Shown in pieces: positions 26,087 through 35,323 of a DNA stretch of 64,000 nt. The notes beneath the pieces are model-generated. The model made no database searches and was not told where the DNA came from. It saw only the letters and a program-made list of their open reading frames with translations. The position numbers and the translations under genes were made by a program. This DNA comes from CAZENU01 sp965117035 (GTDB lineage Bacteria > Chloroflexota > Dehalococcoidia > Lucifugimonadales > CAZENU01), in the NCBI GenBank assembly GCA_965117035.1, contig OZ220748.1, positions 1,364,001 to 1,428,000 of the forward strand. The letters are read 5' to 3'. The number at the start of each line of letters is the position of its first letter. Within the stretch, counting starts at the first letter, position 1.

Positions 26087-29000
26087 CTAGCTCTCCTCCT
26101 CCGGCAGCAGCACCACGCGCACGTAGCGGTCTTCGGGGAGGTAGCGCCGGGCCGCCTCGGCGATCTGCTCCAACGTCAGCGCATCCAGACGTTCTTCGAA
26201 TCGGTTGATCTCGTCGAACGACTCGCCGCGCCGCATCACGGTCTCGATCTGGTTGAGCCAGAACCGATTGTCCCGCAGCTGCTCCTGTCTCGGGGTGCGC
26301 AGAAGCTCCTTGGCCGTGTCCAGGTACGTCTGCTCGCCGCCCGCGCGCAGCCACTCCAGCTCGGCCATCACCTCGTCGCTCAGCTCCTGGGCGCGACCCG
26401 GGTCGCTGCCGAAGAGAATGTAGACGAGGTATTCTGGGTCCGGAAGAGGCATGGACTGCGCGAGGACGCCGATGCTGTACGTGCCGCCGAGTTGCTCGCG
26501 GATTCTCTCGCGCAGACGGGTCTGGAGCACCTCGCCGACGACGGTGATCTTCAGCGCCTCCTCGCGGCTCCACTCCATGTCGCCCGCGTAGGCCAGCACC
26601 GTCCTGCTGCGCGGCTCTATTCCGCTGCGGACGACCTGGTCCACCAGCTCCGCCGGCGGGTCGATACCGGCGTCGCGCCATTGCTCGACCCGTCCGGTGG
26701 TGGGCAGGCTGGCCAGGTAAGTGGTAGCCAGCGAGCGCAGGTTGTCCCAGTCGAACGCGCCGACGACGACGAAAGTCGAGTCGCCCAGGTCGGCGAACCG
26801 GTCGGCGTACACCGCCTCGGCGCGCTCGGCGGTGAGCTCCTCCAGCCACTCGAGGGTCAGGCGACGGCCGCGGAGGTGGCCCTGGCTCAACACGGTGAAG
26901 AAGGCGTCGGCAAAGACCGCGTCCGGCTGCGTGCTGCGGGTCTCGGCGTTGCTCCGTAGCGCTGACTGGTACCTCTCGAAGAAGACCGGGTCCAGACGGG
27001 GCTCGGTCGCGTACAGCGTCACGAGCTGGAACAGGGTCTCCAGGTCCTCAGGGGACGCGTTCCCGTTGAAGCCCTCGAACAGCTCGCCGATGTAGGGGGC
27101 CACGGACACCTGCTTGCCCGCGAGCAGCTTCTCGAGCGTCACGTTGTCGTGCGGGCCCGCGCCGCTGCCGCCAACCAGCGCGGCGGCGTACTGCGCGGAC
27201 ACGTGGTCCGCGTCGGCGACGAGCGAGTGCCCGCCCGGGCTGAAGGCGCCGAACACGACCTCGTCGTTGCGGAAGTCGGTCTGCTTGGCGACCACGGTTA
27301 TGCCGTTGGACAACGTCCACTTGACGGCGTCTATCGACTCGATTTGCTCCTCGGCCGTGATGCTCCCGGCGGTTGGGACCGTCGCCAGGAGCGGGACGTC
27401 TTCGAACTCGTCCTCGTAGGCGTCGACCTGCAGTGCACTGGCCGTTTCGAGCTGAGTTCGCACCAGGGCACTCAACTCGTCGTCCAGGATTGCGCCGGGG
27501 ACATCCGGCCGCATGATCAGGAGGACGGTGTTAGCCGTCTGGTCCCAGGAAGCGGAGACCTCGGCGACCTCCGCCAGCGAGATCTGGGGGAGCCACTCCT
27601 GGTAGAGCGCCCACTCGGCCTCGATGCCGGGAACGGGCGTGCCGTCCAGGAAGTGGTCGGCGTACTCCTGGGCCAGGTTAGTGGACATCCGTTGGTCCCG
27701 CTGCTTGTAGGCGCTCTCGATGGCGCTGAGCAGGTTGTCCTTCTCCCTTGAGAGCTCGCCGTTGGTAAAGCCGTGCTGAGCGGCGCGCTGCATCTCCTCC
27801 AGCAGCGCCCCGAACCCGCGCTCTACGCCGCCCTGCTGCACCCACGCCACGAACGTCACGTGCGCCAGCGGCTGGATCCACGAACTGCGGGCTGCCTGCC
27901 CGACGATGTACGGCGGGTCGGCGGCCTGGGCCCGCTCGGTCAGCCTGGCGTTGATCATCATGAAGGCGAGCCTCTCCGCCACCATGCGCCGGAAGGCCGG
28001 CAGGTCCTGGCCGGTGTCCGGAGTGCGCTTCAGGTAAAGGTTGATCTGGGTGCCGGGCGCCTCGGGATCGGTGAACACGACGACGCGCGGGTCGTCATGG
28101 TCGGGAATATCGAAGCGCGGTCGCTCGGTCGGCGGCGCTACGGCGGCGCTCGCCTGCGACGCCTCGCCCTCCGGTGGCGGCGCGAAGTGCTGCCTGACCT
28201 TCGACTCGATCAGCTCGGTATCGAAGTCCCCCACTGCGACGACGGCCATCAGGTTGGGCCTGTACCAGCGCTCGTAGTAGTCCCTGAGGCGCTGCACCGG
28301 GGCCGTTTCGACCACCTCGGTCAGGCCGATCGGGTCGCGGTCGGTGTAGCGCGAGGCGCCGAACATCGCCCTGGTCAAGGCGTCCCAGATGCGCGAGTTG
28401 AACCCCTGGCTCAGGCGCCACTCCTCCAGGACGACGTCGCGCTCCAACTCCACCTCTTCGGGCGCGAAGCTGATCGCGTACGCCCAGTCGCTCAGGATCT
28501 GGAATGCGGTCTCCAGGATCTCTGGGTCGTCGGTCGGGATCTCCAGCCAGTAGAGGGTGTGGTCGTAGCCGGTCTGCGCGTTCAGGTCGGGACCGAAGGT
28601 GCTGCCGATCGACTCGAGGTACTCGATGATCTCCTGCTTGGCGAAGCGCTCGGTGCCGTTGAACGCCATGTGCTCCACCAGGTGCGCCAGGCCGCGCTGG
28701 TCCTCATCTTCGAGCACGGAGCCCGCTCTCAGGACCAGGGAGAGCTGGCCCCGGTCGCGCGGCTCCTCGTTGTGCCTGATGTAGTAGGTGAGGCCGTTGC
28801 TCAGCGTGCCGCGGACCACCAGCGGATCGAAGACGAGAGTCCCGTCGGCGTTGAGCGTCGGCACGGCCGTCGCCACGGGTTCCGGAGTCGGAGTGGGCGT
28901 TGGCGTCGCGGTGGCAGTCGGGGTGGCCGTGGGGGACGCGGTCGCCGTGGCCGTCGGCGTCGGAGTCGGGGTCGCGGTGGGAGTGGCCGTCGCCCGTGGG

Positions 29001-29251
29001 ACGGCCGTCGGCGTCGGAGTCGCAGTCGCCGTGGGATCGGGCGTCGCGGTGGCGGCTGGGGTCGGAGTCGCGGTCGGCGTGGCCGTCGGCGCCGCGGTGG
29101 CGGTGGGCTCGGCCGTCGCGGTGGGCGCCAGCGCGACGGGCGCGGCGGTCGCCGTGGGCGTGGGCGGCGGGTCGTCGCCGCAGGCGACCAACGCCATCGT
29201 CAGCAGCGCGATGGAGACCAGGGATATCGCCGGTTTCAGGTTGGCTGTCAT
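26087..29251 (-). CDS. Secreted M16 family zinc metalloprotease lipoprotein
   Basis: A 1054-residue protein. Signal peptide and lipobox ALVACG (Cys about 25) are followed by a striking Thr/Pro/Ala-only linker of about 90 residues. Two M16 halves follow. The first carries the inverted zinc motif HLVEH in GLAHLVEHMAFNG and family segments TEVVETAPVQRLRDYYERWYRPN. The second half (from about 620) lacks HxxEH, as is usual for the passive half. The start at 29251 gives MTANLKPAISLVSIALL. It resembles PqqL/pitrilysin-type proteases anchored at the cell surface. Confidence 0.9.
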   Translation of the reverse strand: MTANLKPAISLVSIALLTMALVACGDDPPPTPTATAAPVALAPTATAEPTATAAPTATPTATPTPAATATPDPTATATPTPTAVPRATATPTATPTPTPTATATASPTATPTATATPTPTPTPEPVATAVPTLNADGTLVFDPLVVRGTLSNGLTYYIRHNEEPRDRGQLSLVLRAGSVLEDEDQRGLAHLVEHMAFNGTERFAKQEIIEYLESIGSTFGPDLNAQTGYDHTLYWLEIPTDDPEILETAFQILSDWAYAISFAPEEVELERDVVLEEWRLSQGFNSRIWDALTRAMFGASRYTDRDPIGLTEVVETAPVQRLRDYYERWYRPNLMAVVAVGDFDTELIESKVRQHFAPPPEGEASQASAAVAPPTERPRFDIPDHDDPRVVVFTDPEAPGTQINLYLKRTPDTGQDLPAFRRMVAERLAFMMINARLTERAQAADPPYIVGQAARSSWIQPLAHVTFVAWVQQGGVERGFGALLEEMQRAAQHGFTNGELSREKDNLLSAIESAYKQRDQRMSTNLAQEYADHFLDGTPVPGIEAEWALYQEWLPQISLAEVAEVSASWDQTANTVLLIMRPDVPGAILDDELSALVRTQLETASALQVDAYEDEFEDVPLLATVPTAGSITAEEQIESIDAVKWTLSNGITVVAKQTDFRNDEVVFGAFSPGGHSLVADADHVSAQYAAALVGGSGAGPHDNVTLEKLLAGKQVSVAPYIGELFEGFNGNASPEDLETLFQLVTLYATEPRLDPVFFERYQSALRSNAETRSTQPDAVFADAFFTVLSQGHLRGRRLTLEWLEELTAERAEAVYADRFADLGDSTFVVVGAFDWDNLRSLATTYLASLPTTGRVEQWRDAGIDPPAELVDQVVRSGIEPRSRTVLAYAGDMEWSREEALKITVVGEVLQTRLRERIREQLGGTYSIGVLAQSMPLPDPEYLVYILFGSDPGRAQELSDEVMAELEWLRAGGEQTYLDTAKELLRTPRQEQLRDNRFWLNQIETVMRRGESFDEINRFEERLDALTLEQIAEAARRYLPEDRYVRVVLLPEEES

Positions 29252-29405
29252 CGTGGCTCTCGAGGTTTTGTATCTCCCGATGGTAGCAGATGACCAGCCT
29301 CGTGAGCCGCGGAAAATCCGGGCGCAGGTCGGGTCGGCGGGCCAAGCGCCCGAGGCCTCAATGGCGTAAGATTCGGCTGGACACCGATACGGGAGGCCCT
29401 CCACG

Positions 29406-30455
29406 ATGCGACTTTACCTCATCCTGCTATCGCTGGCGCTGGCAGCCGCAATGGCCTGCACCCTGGGAGGCGACCAGGGCGGGGAGTCGAGGCTGGACAG
29501 GGTGCTGGAACGCGGCACCGTTGTATGCGCGACCCTGGAGAACACACCCGGATTTGGATTCCTGGACGAGAACGGCAACCTCGAGGGCTTCGACATAGAC
29601 CTGTGCCGCGCCGTCGCGGCGGCGACCCTCGGCGACCCGGACGCGGTCGAGCTTCGCGCGATCACGTCGCCGGAGCGCGGGCCCATCATGCAGGCCGGCG
29701 AGGTGGACCTGCTCGTCTTCGTGACCACCTGGACCAGCTCTCGCGACGCCTCGTGGGGCGACTTCGTGCCGACGATGTTCTACGACGGCCAGGGGTTCAT
29801 GACGCCGGTCCGGCTGGGCGTATCGAGCGCGTACGAGCTGGCGGGCGCCTCCGTCTGCACGGTGGCCGGCACGACGAGCGAGTTGAACATGGGCGACTTC
29901 TTCCGCCAGAACCGGATGGCGTTCACCCCGAACATATTCGAGTCGGCCGACGTGGCGCTCCAGGCCTACACAAACGGGGCGTGCGACGCGTTTACGACCG
30001 ATCGCTCCGCCCTGGCGGCCCTCAGGTCGAACCTCCCGGCCCCGGACGAACACGTGATCCTGCCGGAGACGATATCGGAGGAGCCGCTCACGCCGCTCGT
30101 GCCGCACGGCGACAGCCAGTGGTTCGACATCGTGAAGACGGTGATGGCGATCCTTGTCCAGGGCGAGGCGCTTGGAGTCAGCTCCGCCAATGTCGCCGCG
30201 CTGACGGCCGGAGACAGCGTGAAGGTCAAGCGCCTGCTGGGAGTCGAGGGATCGTGGGGCCAGTCGGAGCTGGGCCTCGACGCAACGGTTGCGCAGACGG
30301 TCATCTCGGCGGTGGGCAACTACGGGGAGATCTACGAGCGCCACCTGGGCTCCGGCGGGCTGGGCCTGCCGCGCGGCAGGAACGCGCTGTGGGCCGACGC
30401 ACCCTGCGCGGACTGCCCCAAGGGGGGACAGATCTACGCTCCTCCCCTCCGGTAG
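29406..30455 (+). CDS. Amino-acid ABC transporter substrate-binding lipoprotein
   Basis: A 349-residue family-3 binding protein, closer to the general L-amino-acid (AapJ-like) group because of its length. Signal peptide ends in AAAMACT (Cys about 18). Mature motifs are RLDRVLERGTVVCATLENTPGF, GFDIDLCRAVAAATLGD, CDAFTTDRSALAALRS and VGNYGEIYERHLG. The last 30 residues hold a CADCP cysteine pair. No membrane partner is adjacent. It is the second orphan binding protein in the window. Confidence 0.88.
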   Translation: MRLYLILLSLALAAAMACTLGGDQGGESRLDRVLERGTVVCATLENTPGFGFLDENGNLEGFDIDLCRAVAAATLGDPDAVELRAITSPERGPIMQAGEVDLLVFVTTWTSSRDASWGDFVPTMFYDGQGFMTPVRLGVSSAYELAGASVCTVAGTTSELNMGDFFRQNRMAFTPNIFESADVALQAYTNGACDAFTTDRSALAALRSNLPAPDEHVILPETISEEPLTPLVPHGDSQWFDIVKTVMAILVQGEALGVSSANVAALTAGDSVKVKRLLGVEGSWGQSELGLDATVAQTVISAVGNYGEIYERHLGSGGLGLPRGRNALWADAPCADCPKGGQIYAPPLR

Positions 30456-30558
30456 GGCGGGCAGCGACCCGGACCCCGCAGGGCCCTGACACGAAGGGGA
30501 GCCGCGGCATCCAGCCCGCGACGGGACGTACCGTCCGGGCCGAACGGACCGGATGCCC

Positions 30559-30587
30559 TTGAACCGTTTGCCGGCCGCAGCTATACT
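30559..30587 (+). promoter_or_regulatory. Promoter of tRNA-Ile
   Basis: TTGAAC at 30559-30564, a 17-base spacer, and TATACT at 30582-30587 form a good sigma-70-type promoter, ending 39 bases upstream of the tRNA. Confidence 0.7.
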
Positions 30588-30626
30588 CGTTGTGTCTGGC
30601 AGTCCCCCACTGCCCTCAGGCGCTAT

Positions 30627-30703
30627 GGGCCAGTAGCTCAGCCGGTTAGAGCGCAGTCCTGATAAGACTGAGGTCCCTGGTTCGAGTCCAGGCTGGCCCA
30701 CCA
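30627..30703 (+). tRNA. tRNA-Ile (anticodon GAT)
   Basis: A full 77-base cloverleaf. The acceptor GGGCCAG pairs with CTGGCCC, followed by discriminator A and an encoded CCA. The D-arm is AGCTCAGCCGGTTAGAGC, the anticodon arm is CAGTC-CTGATAA-GACTG with GAT, and the T-arm carries TTCGAGTCC. It stands alone without rRNA. The defence island begins directly after it. Confidence 0.97.
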
Positions 30704-30705
30704 CG

Positions 30706-30724
30706 CTTGATAAAATCAAGAACC
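30706..30724 (+). repeat. Candidate attachment-site arm next to tRNA-Ile
   Basis: CTTGATAAAATCAAGAACC starts two bases after the tRNA CCA end. The first 15 bases are a perfect palindrome (CTTGAT-AAA-ATCAAG). The complement of 53392-53410, in the recombinase 3' end, matches it at 18 of 19 positions. Confidence 0.5.
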
Positions 30725-30802
30725 TTCTCGCTCAACCTCAAGCTTGCGCTGTAGGGATTGCCTGAGATGTGAATGAGGGCTAGTATGGCGAGGAGGTTGA
30801 AT

Positions 30803-31630
30803 ATGCCTGTCCCATCGTTCAAAGACCTTATGAATCCGACGCTTGATGCTATTCGTCAAGCAGGCGGAAGTGCCTCCATTGGGGAAATTGCCGAGCTTGT
30901 CATTCAGGGGAGCAATCTGCCCGAATCCGTAACCGGCGAGCTCCACGGTGATGGTCCTCAGACTGAGCTTGAGTATCGCTTGGGCTGGGCTAGGACCTAT
31001 CTCAAGCGACGGGGGTTGATTACTAACTCCGTCCGTGGAGTCTGGGCTTTGACCTCTGTTGGTGTCGAGACGCCAGCCGTTGATCCTGACGATGTGGCTC
31101 AGGCGGTGCGCAGGGGAAATGAACAGACGCATGATAGGTCCATTCAGCCGGATGGGGGTGACAGCCAGGAGAGTTGGCAAGAGCAACTAATAGAGCTATT
31201 GCTGGAGATGTCTCCGGATGCCTTCGAACGTCTTTGCAGTCGTATGCTGAGGGAGTCAGGATTCATTGAGGTGGCAGTAACGGGCAGATCTGGCGATGGG
31301 GGAGTTGATGGGCACGGCATCATTCGTATGGGCGGATTGATCAGTTTCCCGGTGCTATTTCAGTGCAAACGCTTTCGGAGTAGCGTAACTCCCAATCTTG
31401 TTCGCGACTTCCGTGGGGCAATGGCAGGACGCAGTGACAGAGGGCTGTTCATTACTACGGGAAACTTCACTCGCGACGCCAGGCGTGAGGCGACTCGTGA
31501 TGGCGTCACGCCAATAGACTTGGTTGACGGTAATGCCCTGGCTGAGAAACTGAAAGAGTTGGAACTGGGCGTCAAGACTGAAATGGTAGAAGAAGTATCA
31601 ATTGTCAAGGAGTGGTTCAAGGGTATCTGA
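30803..31630 (+). CDS. Mrr-type restriction endonuclease
   Basis: A 275-residue protein. Residues 1-85 form the Mrr N-terminal winged-helix domain (SFKDLMNPTLDAIRQAGG, WARTYLKRRGLI). Residues about 130-255 form the Mrr catalytic PD-(D/E)XK domain: FERLCSRMLRESGF, the catalytic Asp in SGDGGVDGHG and the QCK of LFQCKRF. Such enzymes cut modified foreign DNA. The ATG at 30803 was chosen for its AGGAGG eight bases upstream over ATGs at 30785 and 30773-region starts. It is the first gene of the island. Confidence 0.88.
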   Translation: MPVPSFKDLMNPTLDAIRQAGGSASIGEIAELVIQGSNLPESVTGELHGDGPQTELEYRLGWARTYLKRRGLITNSVRGVWALTSVGVETPAVDPDDVAQAVRRGNEQTHDRSIQPDGGDSQESWQEQLIELLLEMSPDAFERLCSRMLRESGFIEVAVTGRSGDGGVDGHGIIRMGGLISFPVLFQCKRFRSSVTPNLVRDFRGAMAGRSDRGLFITTGNFTRDARREATRDGVTPIDLVDGNALAEKLKELELGVKTEMVEEVSIVKEWFKGI

Positions 31631-31684
31631 CCAGTGCGAGGAAAGCACCGGCAGATTATCCACACTCGGCTGGGTTATTGAGGG

Positions 31685-32434
31685 ATGAGACTGACTGAGC
31701 CCGAAGTTGTCATCTGTGGCGACGAGAACCTGAATGAAAAGGCGGTGTCCTTCGTAGACAGCATTCTTGGAGAGGACGAATCGCCCATAGCTGTCTCTGG
31801 TTTCGACTTTGAAACAAAGGTAATGGTCATCACAGACCAACGAGTCATTGTAGCCGGTGAGGATGGCGAGTTCGGTACCCTCGTCCTTAGCGTAAACCAC
31901 GATGAAATCTCCCCGATGACAAGTGATGGTCGTACACTGATCATCAAGGCTAGGCAGACAGAGGAATACCGTTACCGATTCGGCAAGGAGCAGACCGTTG
32001 AGGAACTGGCCAGAATAGCCCTTAGTCAGCAGACTGAACCAACCAAGTTCGAAGACGGAGAGAACCCTTCCATAGCAGAGCGTGTCCGTTTCTGGGAGGA
32101 ACAAGACAGAATCAACCAAGAGCTCATCCCACGGGTCATCCGTCAGAACGAACTGCTCACAAAGCACATCGCCGAACACGACAACCTACCCGAATTGGCG
32201 GGTAAGGCGATCAGTCAGGCCCTTGCCGGGGCACGGGAAGAACAGCAGCAGCACAACGAGGCAGCCCTCGACGCTGCAAAGAGAGAGCTTGCGGAGCAAT
32301 TCCAAGCTAGCCTGGTCCAGACGTCGGCAACATTGAGGCAGGAAACGCGGAAGGCTCGTAACATGCTCATCATCACAGCCTCCGGTGCTGTGGTGGTCGG
32401 CATCGCCGCTCTCGTCGTGAGTCTCATCACGTAA
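31685..32434 (+). CDS. Tail-anchored protein with a bacterial PH-like domain and coiled coil
   Basis: A 249-residue protein not assigned to a named family. Residues about 35-105 (SGFDFETKVMVITDQRVIV, then DEISPMTSDGRTLIIKA) read like a bacterial PH domain. Residues about 125-220 are charged and helical with Gln/Glu/Lys-rich heptads, and 226-248 are a single C-terminal membrane helix (NMLIITASGAVVVGIAALVV). It lies 18 bases upstream of a PD-(D/E)XK-like gene with a good ribosome-binding site, so the two likely form a unit. A sensor or scaffold role is inference only. Confidence 0.7.
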   Translation: MRLTEPEVVICGDENLNEKAVSFVDSILGEDESPIAVSGFDFETKVMVITDQRVIVAGEDGEFGTLVLSVNHDEISPMTSDGRTLIIKARQTEEYRYRFGKEQTVEELARIALSQQTEPTKFEDGENPSIAERVRFWEEQDRINQELIPRVIRQNELLTKHIAEHDNLPELAGKAISQALAGAREEQQQHNEAALDAAKRELAEQFQASLVQTSATLRQETRKARNMLIITASGAVVVGIAALVVSLIT

Positions 32435-32452
32435 GAGGGAGGAGCAGCGCAC

Positions 32453-33601
32453 ATGACCATGAGTTCGACAGCCCTGCTCCCGGCATTGCAGGAGTTACCC
32501 ACTAGCGAATCCCGTGAGCGCATGTCGTTTCAAGGCATGTTGACCGGACTAGCTGGCACCGACCGCGTCACATTCGCCGCCGAGGTCACTTCTGCCGTGT
32601 CCTTCAGCCTGTGGGGCGTGTTCGACCGCGTCAACGTGGACGACACTGTGAGAGAGACGATTAGTCAGGCATATGGGAGGGCGTTCTCGCCGGATGGAAG
32701 AACGGTCTGGGAGCACTTCCAGGATGCTCTCAACAATCCCGATACCTTCAATAACACCTTCATGAGCCCTCTGAAGGGTGTAGTGGCCGAATTCCACATA
32801 AAGGAGCAGTTCAACCAAAGAGGATGGAACGTCGATCTCGCCCCCGATCCCAACCAGCCAGGGTGGGACCTCCACGGCACCGACCCGGCTGGGAATTACA
32901 CTCGAATACAAGCCAAGACGGGCGAGTACTCTGCGAGCGAGATTCAAGAGCACATGGATCGGTATCCGGTCGGAGACGCCAACTACGCCGACCATTATGC
33001 AGTGAGCACCGAGATTTATGAGAGGTATGTCGAGTCCGCCACAGAGGGTGGGAGCAGGACGCTAACTGACATTGGCCCGGACTACGAGCGCGTGGAAGGA
33101 ATCAAAGACGGACTGGAGACCCTGAGTGCCAACGAGGGGATAGACATTCCCGACGGTGTAGTGGACATTGTCCCCTACGCCGCCGCAATTGTGGGGGGAG
33201 CGCGTCTGATTTACGGCGTGCTCAGGACCGAGCGAGAGTTTGCGGCTGCGGATCGCACCACGAAGAACCGGATTCAGGTCGTTCAAACACTGACACTAAT
33301 GTCTAGGATGGGCGTTAGCACAGTGCTGGCAACGGCGGGCGGCATGGGGGGAGCATCAGGGGGAAGCCTCGTGCCAGGCGTCGGCAACGTCATTGGCAGC
33401 GTCGGCGGGACGGTAATCGGTGCCGGCGTGGGGATGTACCTGAACAAGCACCTACAGCCTCACATGCTGGACATAGCGCTGAACGTCACCGGTCTTACCC
33501 ACGACGACCTGTTCTACTACAAGAATAGGCTGCGCATCGACGAAGTAGGCTTCAAGTTCCAGACGAGGGCCAAGGAGTTGGCAACCATTCCCAGTATCTA
33601 G
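32453..33601 (+). CDS. Membrane-associated PD-(D/E)XK-like nuclease candidate
   Basis: A 382-residue protein of no recognised family. Residues 108-160 show a PD-(D/E)XK-like pattern: Glu113 in VVAEFHIKEQF, Asp139 in QPGWDLHGTD and the QxK of RIQAKTG (Gln153, Lys155). Two hydrophobic segments follow: VPYAAAIVGGARLIYGVL (about 240) and a Gly-rich stretch (about 295-330) like a glycine zipper. A soluble C-terminal tail completes it. The combination suggests a nuclease tied to a membrane or a pore-forming effector. Start follows GGGAGGAGC. Confidence 0.65.
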   Translation: MTMSSTALLPALQELPTSESRERMSFQGMLTGLAGTDRVTFAAEVTSAVSFSLWGVFDRVNVDDTVRETISQAYGRAFSPDGRTVWEHFQDALNNPDTFNNTFMSPLKGVVAEFHIKEQFNQRGWNVDLAPDPNQPGWDLHGTDPAGNYTRIQAKTGEYSASEIQEHMDRYPVGDANYADHYAVSTEIYERYVESATEGGSRTLTDIGPDYERVEGIKDGLETLSANEGIDIPDGVVDIVPYAAAIVGGARLIYGVLRTEREFAAADRTTKNRIQVVQTLTLMSRMGVSTVLATAGGMGGASGGSLVPGVGNVIGSVGGTVIGAGVGMYLNKHLQPHMLDIALNVTGLTHDDLFYYKNRLRIDEVGFKFQTRAKELATIPSI

Positions 33602-33650
33602 CCAGCGTCCTGGCCTGAGAGCCTCATACACTATGAATCTTGGCAGGGAC

Positions 33651-33670
33651 TCCTGGTGATACTACCAGGA
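33651..33670. terminator. Candidate bidirectional hairpin between convergent genes
   Basis: TCCTGGT-GATACT-ACCAGGA is a perfect 7-bp stem between the nuclease candidate and the convergent protease gene, overlapping the protease stop codon. No T-run follows on either side, so termination is only suggested. Confidence 0.35.
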
Positions 33671-34777
33671 TGCTAGCCATTTCTCGTACAACTCATCGCA
33701 AGGCCCTCCAAGATGTCTGTGCAGGCCTTGTTCAAAGGGCTCACGATCCTGTATTCCCTGTATCACTGCTATGAGCTTGTCTCTCCCGTGCTGAGACTCC
33801 AGTGTTCGCACGAATTCCATTGATGTCCTGTAGAACAGCTCTTTCTCTTCTTGAGACGCCCAGGTTGACATCGAGCAGAAAGGTCGGGCGCCCATCAAGT
33901 CATGTCGTTTGAACCACACGAGAATCCGATTTACTGTTCCGTTGAACTTGCCCGGCCCATCGCTTTCGTACAGCTGGGCCATCCCTTCGTGAAACCACCT
34001 CGGTACCGAGTGAGTTGCCTCTGGTCCCAGGGCTTGGCACATCAAAGCATGGACCATCTCGTGCACAGGGGTTCGCGACTCGTCTTCAGAGAGTAGCTCC
34101 GGGATGTCCTCTAGAGGGAGTGCCAGGAGGGTACCAGAGGCGTTGCATAGGACAGAGCCGAATGCCCCGGGTGTGGCGGTAATTGCGCGATATTCCTGGA
34201 GGTTTCGAAAGAGGTGAACCGAGATCGAGTCCTCGCGAACCTGCTTGGGCAGTTCTCTTCCGAGATGTTCGTAAGCCTCGTGGAGCTCTGCTAGAGTCCG
34301 ATTCACTTGGGTTTGTTCGAACCTGTCTCCGTAGAAGAACACTTCGAACTCCTGCCGTGCCATTTCAGCTCTAGAAGCTGTTCTTTCGTCCCTCATTCTG
34401 GTCCAGAAGTCCAAGGCTTCCAGGCTAACCCAGTAAGCGACGATTGCAATTGCTGCTAGGGCCGCCAGAGCTAGGTACTCCCTACGCGACAACCTTCGCA
34501 ATTTGAACTTTCGGTCCTCTTGCTTCGATTCACTTTTGGGCCAACGTTTGCGTATCAGCCGACCTATCACCACCATAGCGACCGGTACGGCGATTCCGGC
34601 AACGGGAGCACCGACCGTTGCTATCTTGAATTGAGGACCTAGCACAATCTGACCAGCCGCGATGAAGAACCACATTGCACAGATGAGGACTGCCAGGATA
34701 GCCCACCCGATTCCGTTGGAGATCCAGTGCAGCCATCGGCGGGCAATTGTAGTGACTGTTCTCTTGTTGAAGGACAT
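33662..34777 (-). CDS. Membrane-anchored gluzincin-type metalloprotease candidate
   Basis: A 371-residue protein. Three hydrophobic segments lie in the first 130 residues (GWAILAVLICAMWFFIAAG, GAPVAGIAVPVAMVVIG, YLALAALAAIAIVAYWVSL). The C-terminal soluble domain carries HEMVH (about residue 240) and, about 20 residues on, WFHEGMAQLYE, which matches the HExxH plus downstream Glu pattern of peptidase MA-like proteins. It should place a zinc protease at the membrane. Substrate and link to defence are unknown. Convergent with the nuclease candidate. Confidence 0.65.
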   Translation of the reverse strand: MSFNKRTVTTIARRWLHWISNGIGWAILAVLICAMWFFIAAGQIVLGPQFKIATVGAPVAGIAVPVAMVVIGRLIRKRWPKSESKQEDRKFKLRRLSRREYLALAALAAIAIVAYWVSLEALDFWTRMRDERTASRAEMARQEFEVFFYGDRFEQTQVNRTLAELHEAYEHLGRELPKQVREDSISVHLFRNLQEYRAITATPGAFGSVLCNASGTLLALPLEDIPELLSEDESRTPVHEMVHALMCQALGPEATHSVPRWFHEGMAQLYESDGPGKFNGTVNRILVWFKRHDLMGARPFCSMSTWASQEEKELFYRTSMEFVRTLESQHGRDKLIAVIQGIQDREPFEQGLHRHLGGPCDELYEKWLASW

Positions 34778-34940
34778 CTGGATGCTAGTTGTCGGCTTTG
34801 GCTATTCCTAACGTGCTCTAGTCCTCGACACTGAACAGCCTGGGGCGGGAGAGCTTATTCTATGGGTAGGGTATTTGTCGCTCACCCCTAGTTTCACTCA
34901 ACTTGTTTTGGATAGGATTGGCCAAGCGGCCTTCCACGTA

Positions 34941-35228
34941 TCAGCCCTTGAAGAGATTCCTTGCGAAACTCAGGATCGTTGCGGCGACCACTCCGGCCAC
35001 TTCTCCGACCAGGATGGACGGTATCTCGGCAACAATCCTTTCAATCATTGTGTTCGTCGCCTCCTGTACGACCTGTGGGTCATTCTCAAGAGCCAAACCA
35101 AGTAGCGGAAGGAGCAGCAGGACGAGCGTCAGCGAGCCCAGCAACTTCCATGGGTCCCAACCGACGGCCAACTTTGTAATCATTCCTGCCAAGGCTGCTA
35201 GGACAAGAAGGGTGAAATTGAAATCCAT
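34941..35228 (-). CDS. Small hypothetical membrane protein
   Basis: A 95-residue protein; the ATG at 35228 follows AGGAG. It has hydrophobic segments at about 4-20 (NFTLLVLAALAGMITKLA), 28-46 (LLGSLTLVLLLLPLLGLAL) and 70-88 (IPSILVGEVAGVVAATIL). No family is recognised. It diverges from the hsdM promoter, so it may share control with the type I system. The upstream stretch of the open frame is Arg-rich and not used. Confidence 0.55.
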   Translation of the reverse strand: MDFNFTLLVLAALAGMITKLAVGWDPWKLLGSLTLVLLLLPLLGLALENDPQVVQEATNTMIERIVAEIPSILVGEVAGVVAATILSFARNLFKG

Positions 35229-35287
35229 AATCACTCCTAATTCACGATACCTACGTCGTCTCCTTCTAGCTGGCCCATCTACCGCCG

Positions 35288-35317
35288 TTGACTCTCTCGG
35301 CGATTGACGGATATAAT
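35288..35317 (+). promoter_or_regulatory. hsdM promoter, probably leaderless transcript
   Basis: TTGACT (35288-35293), an 18-base spacer and TATAAT (35312-35317). The hsdM ATG is at 35324, which is where transcription would start. No ribosome-binding site is present between, so the mRNA is probably leaderless. Confidence 0.7.
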
Positions 35318-35323
35318 GCAAAC

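Noticed and set aside
27773..29293. 506-codon plus-strand frame ending in Gly/Arg repeats
   Set aside because: It mirrors the Thr/Pro/Ala linker and coding region of the M16 protease on the minus strand.
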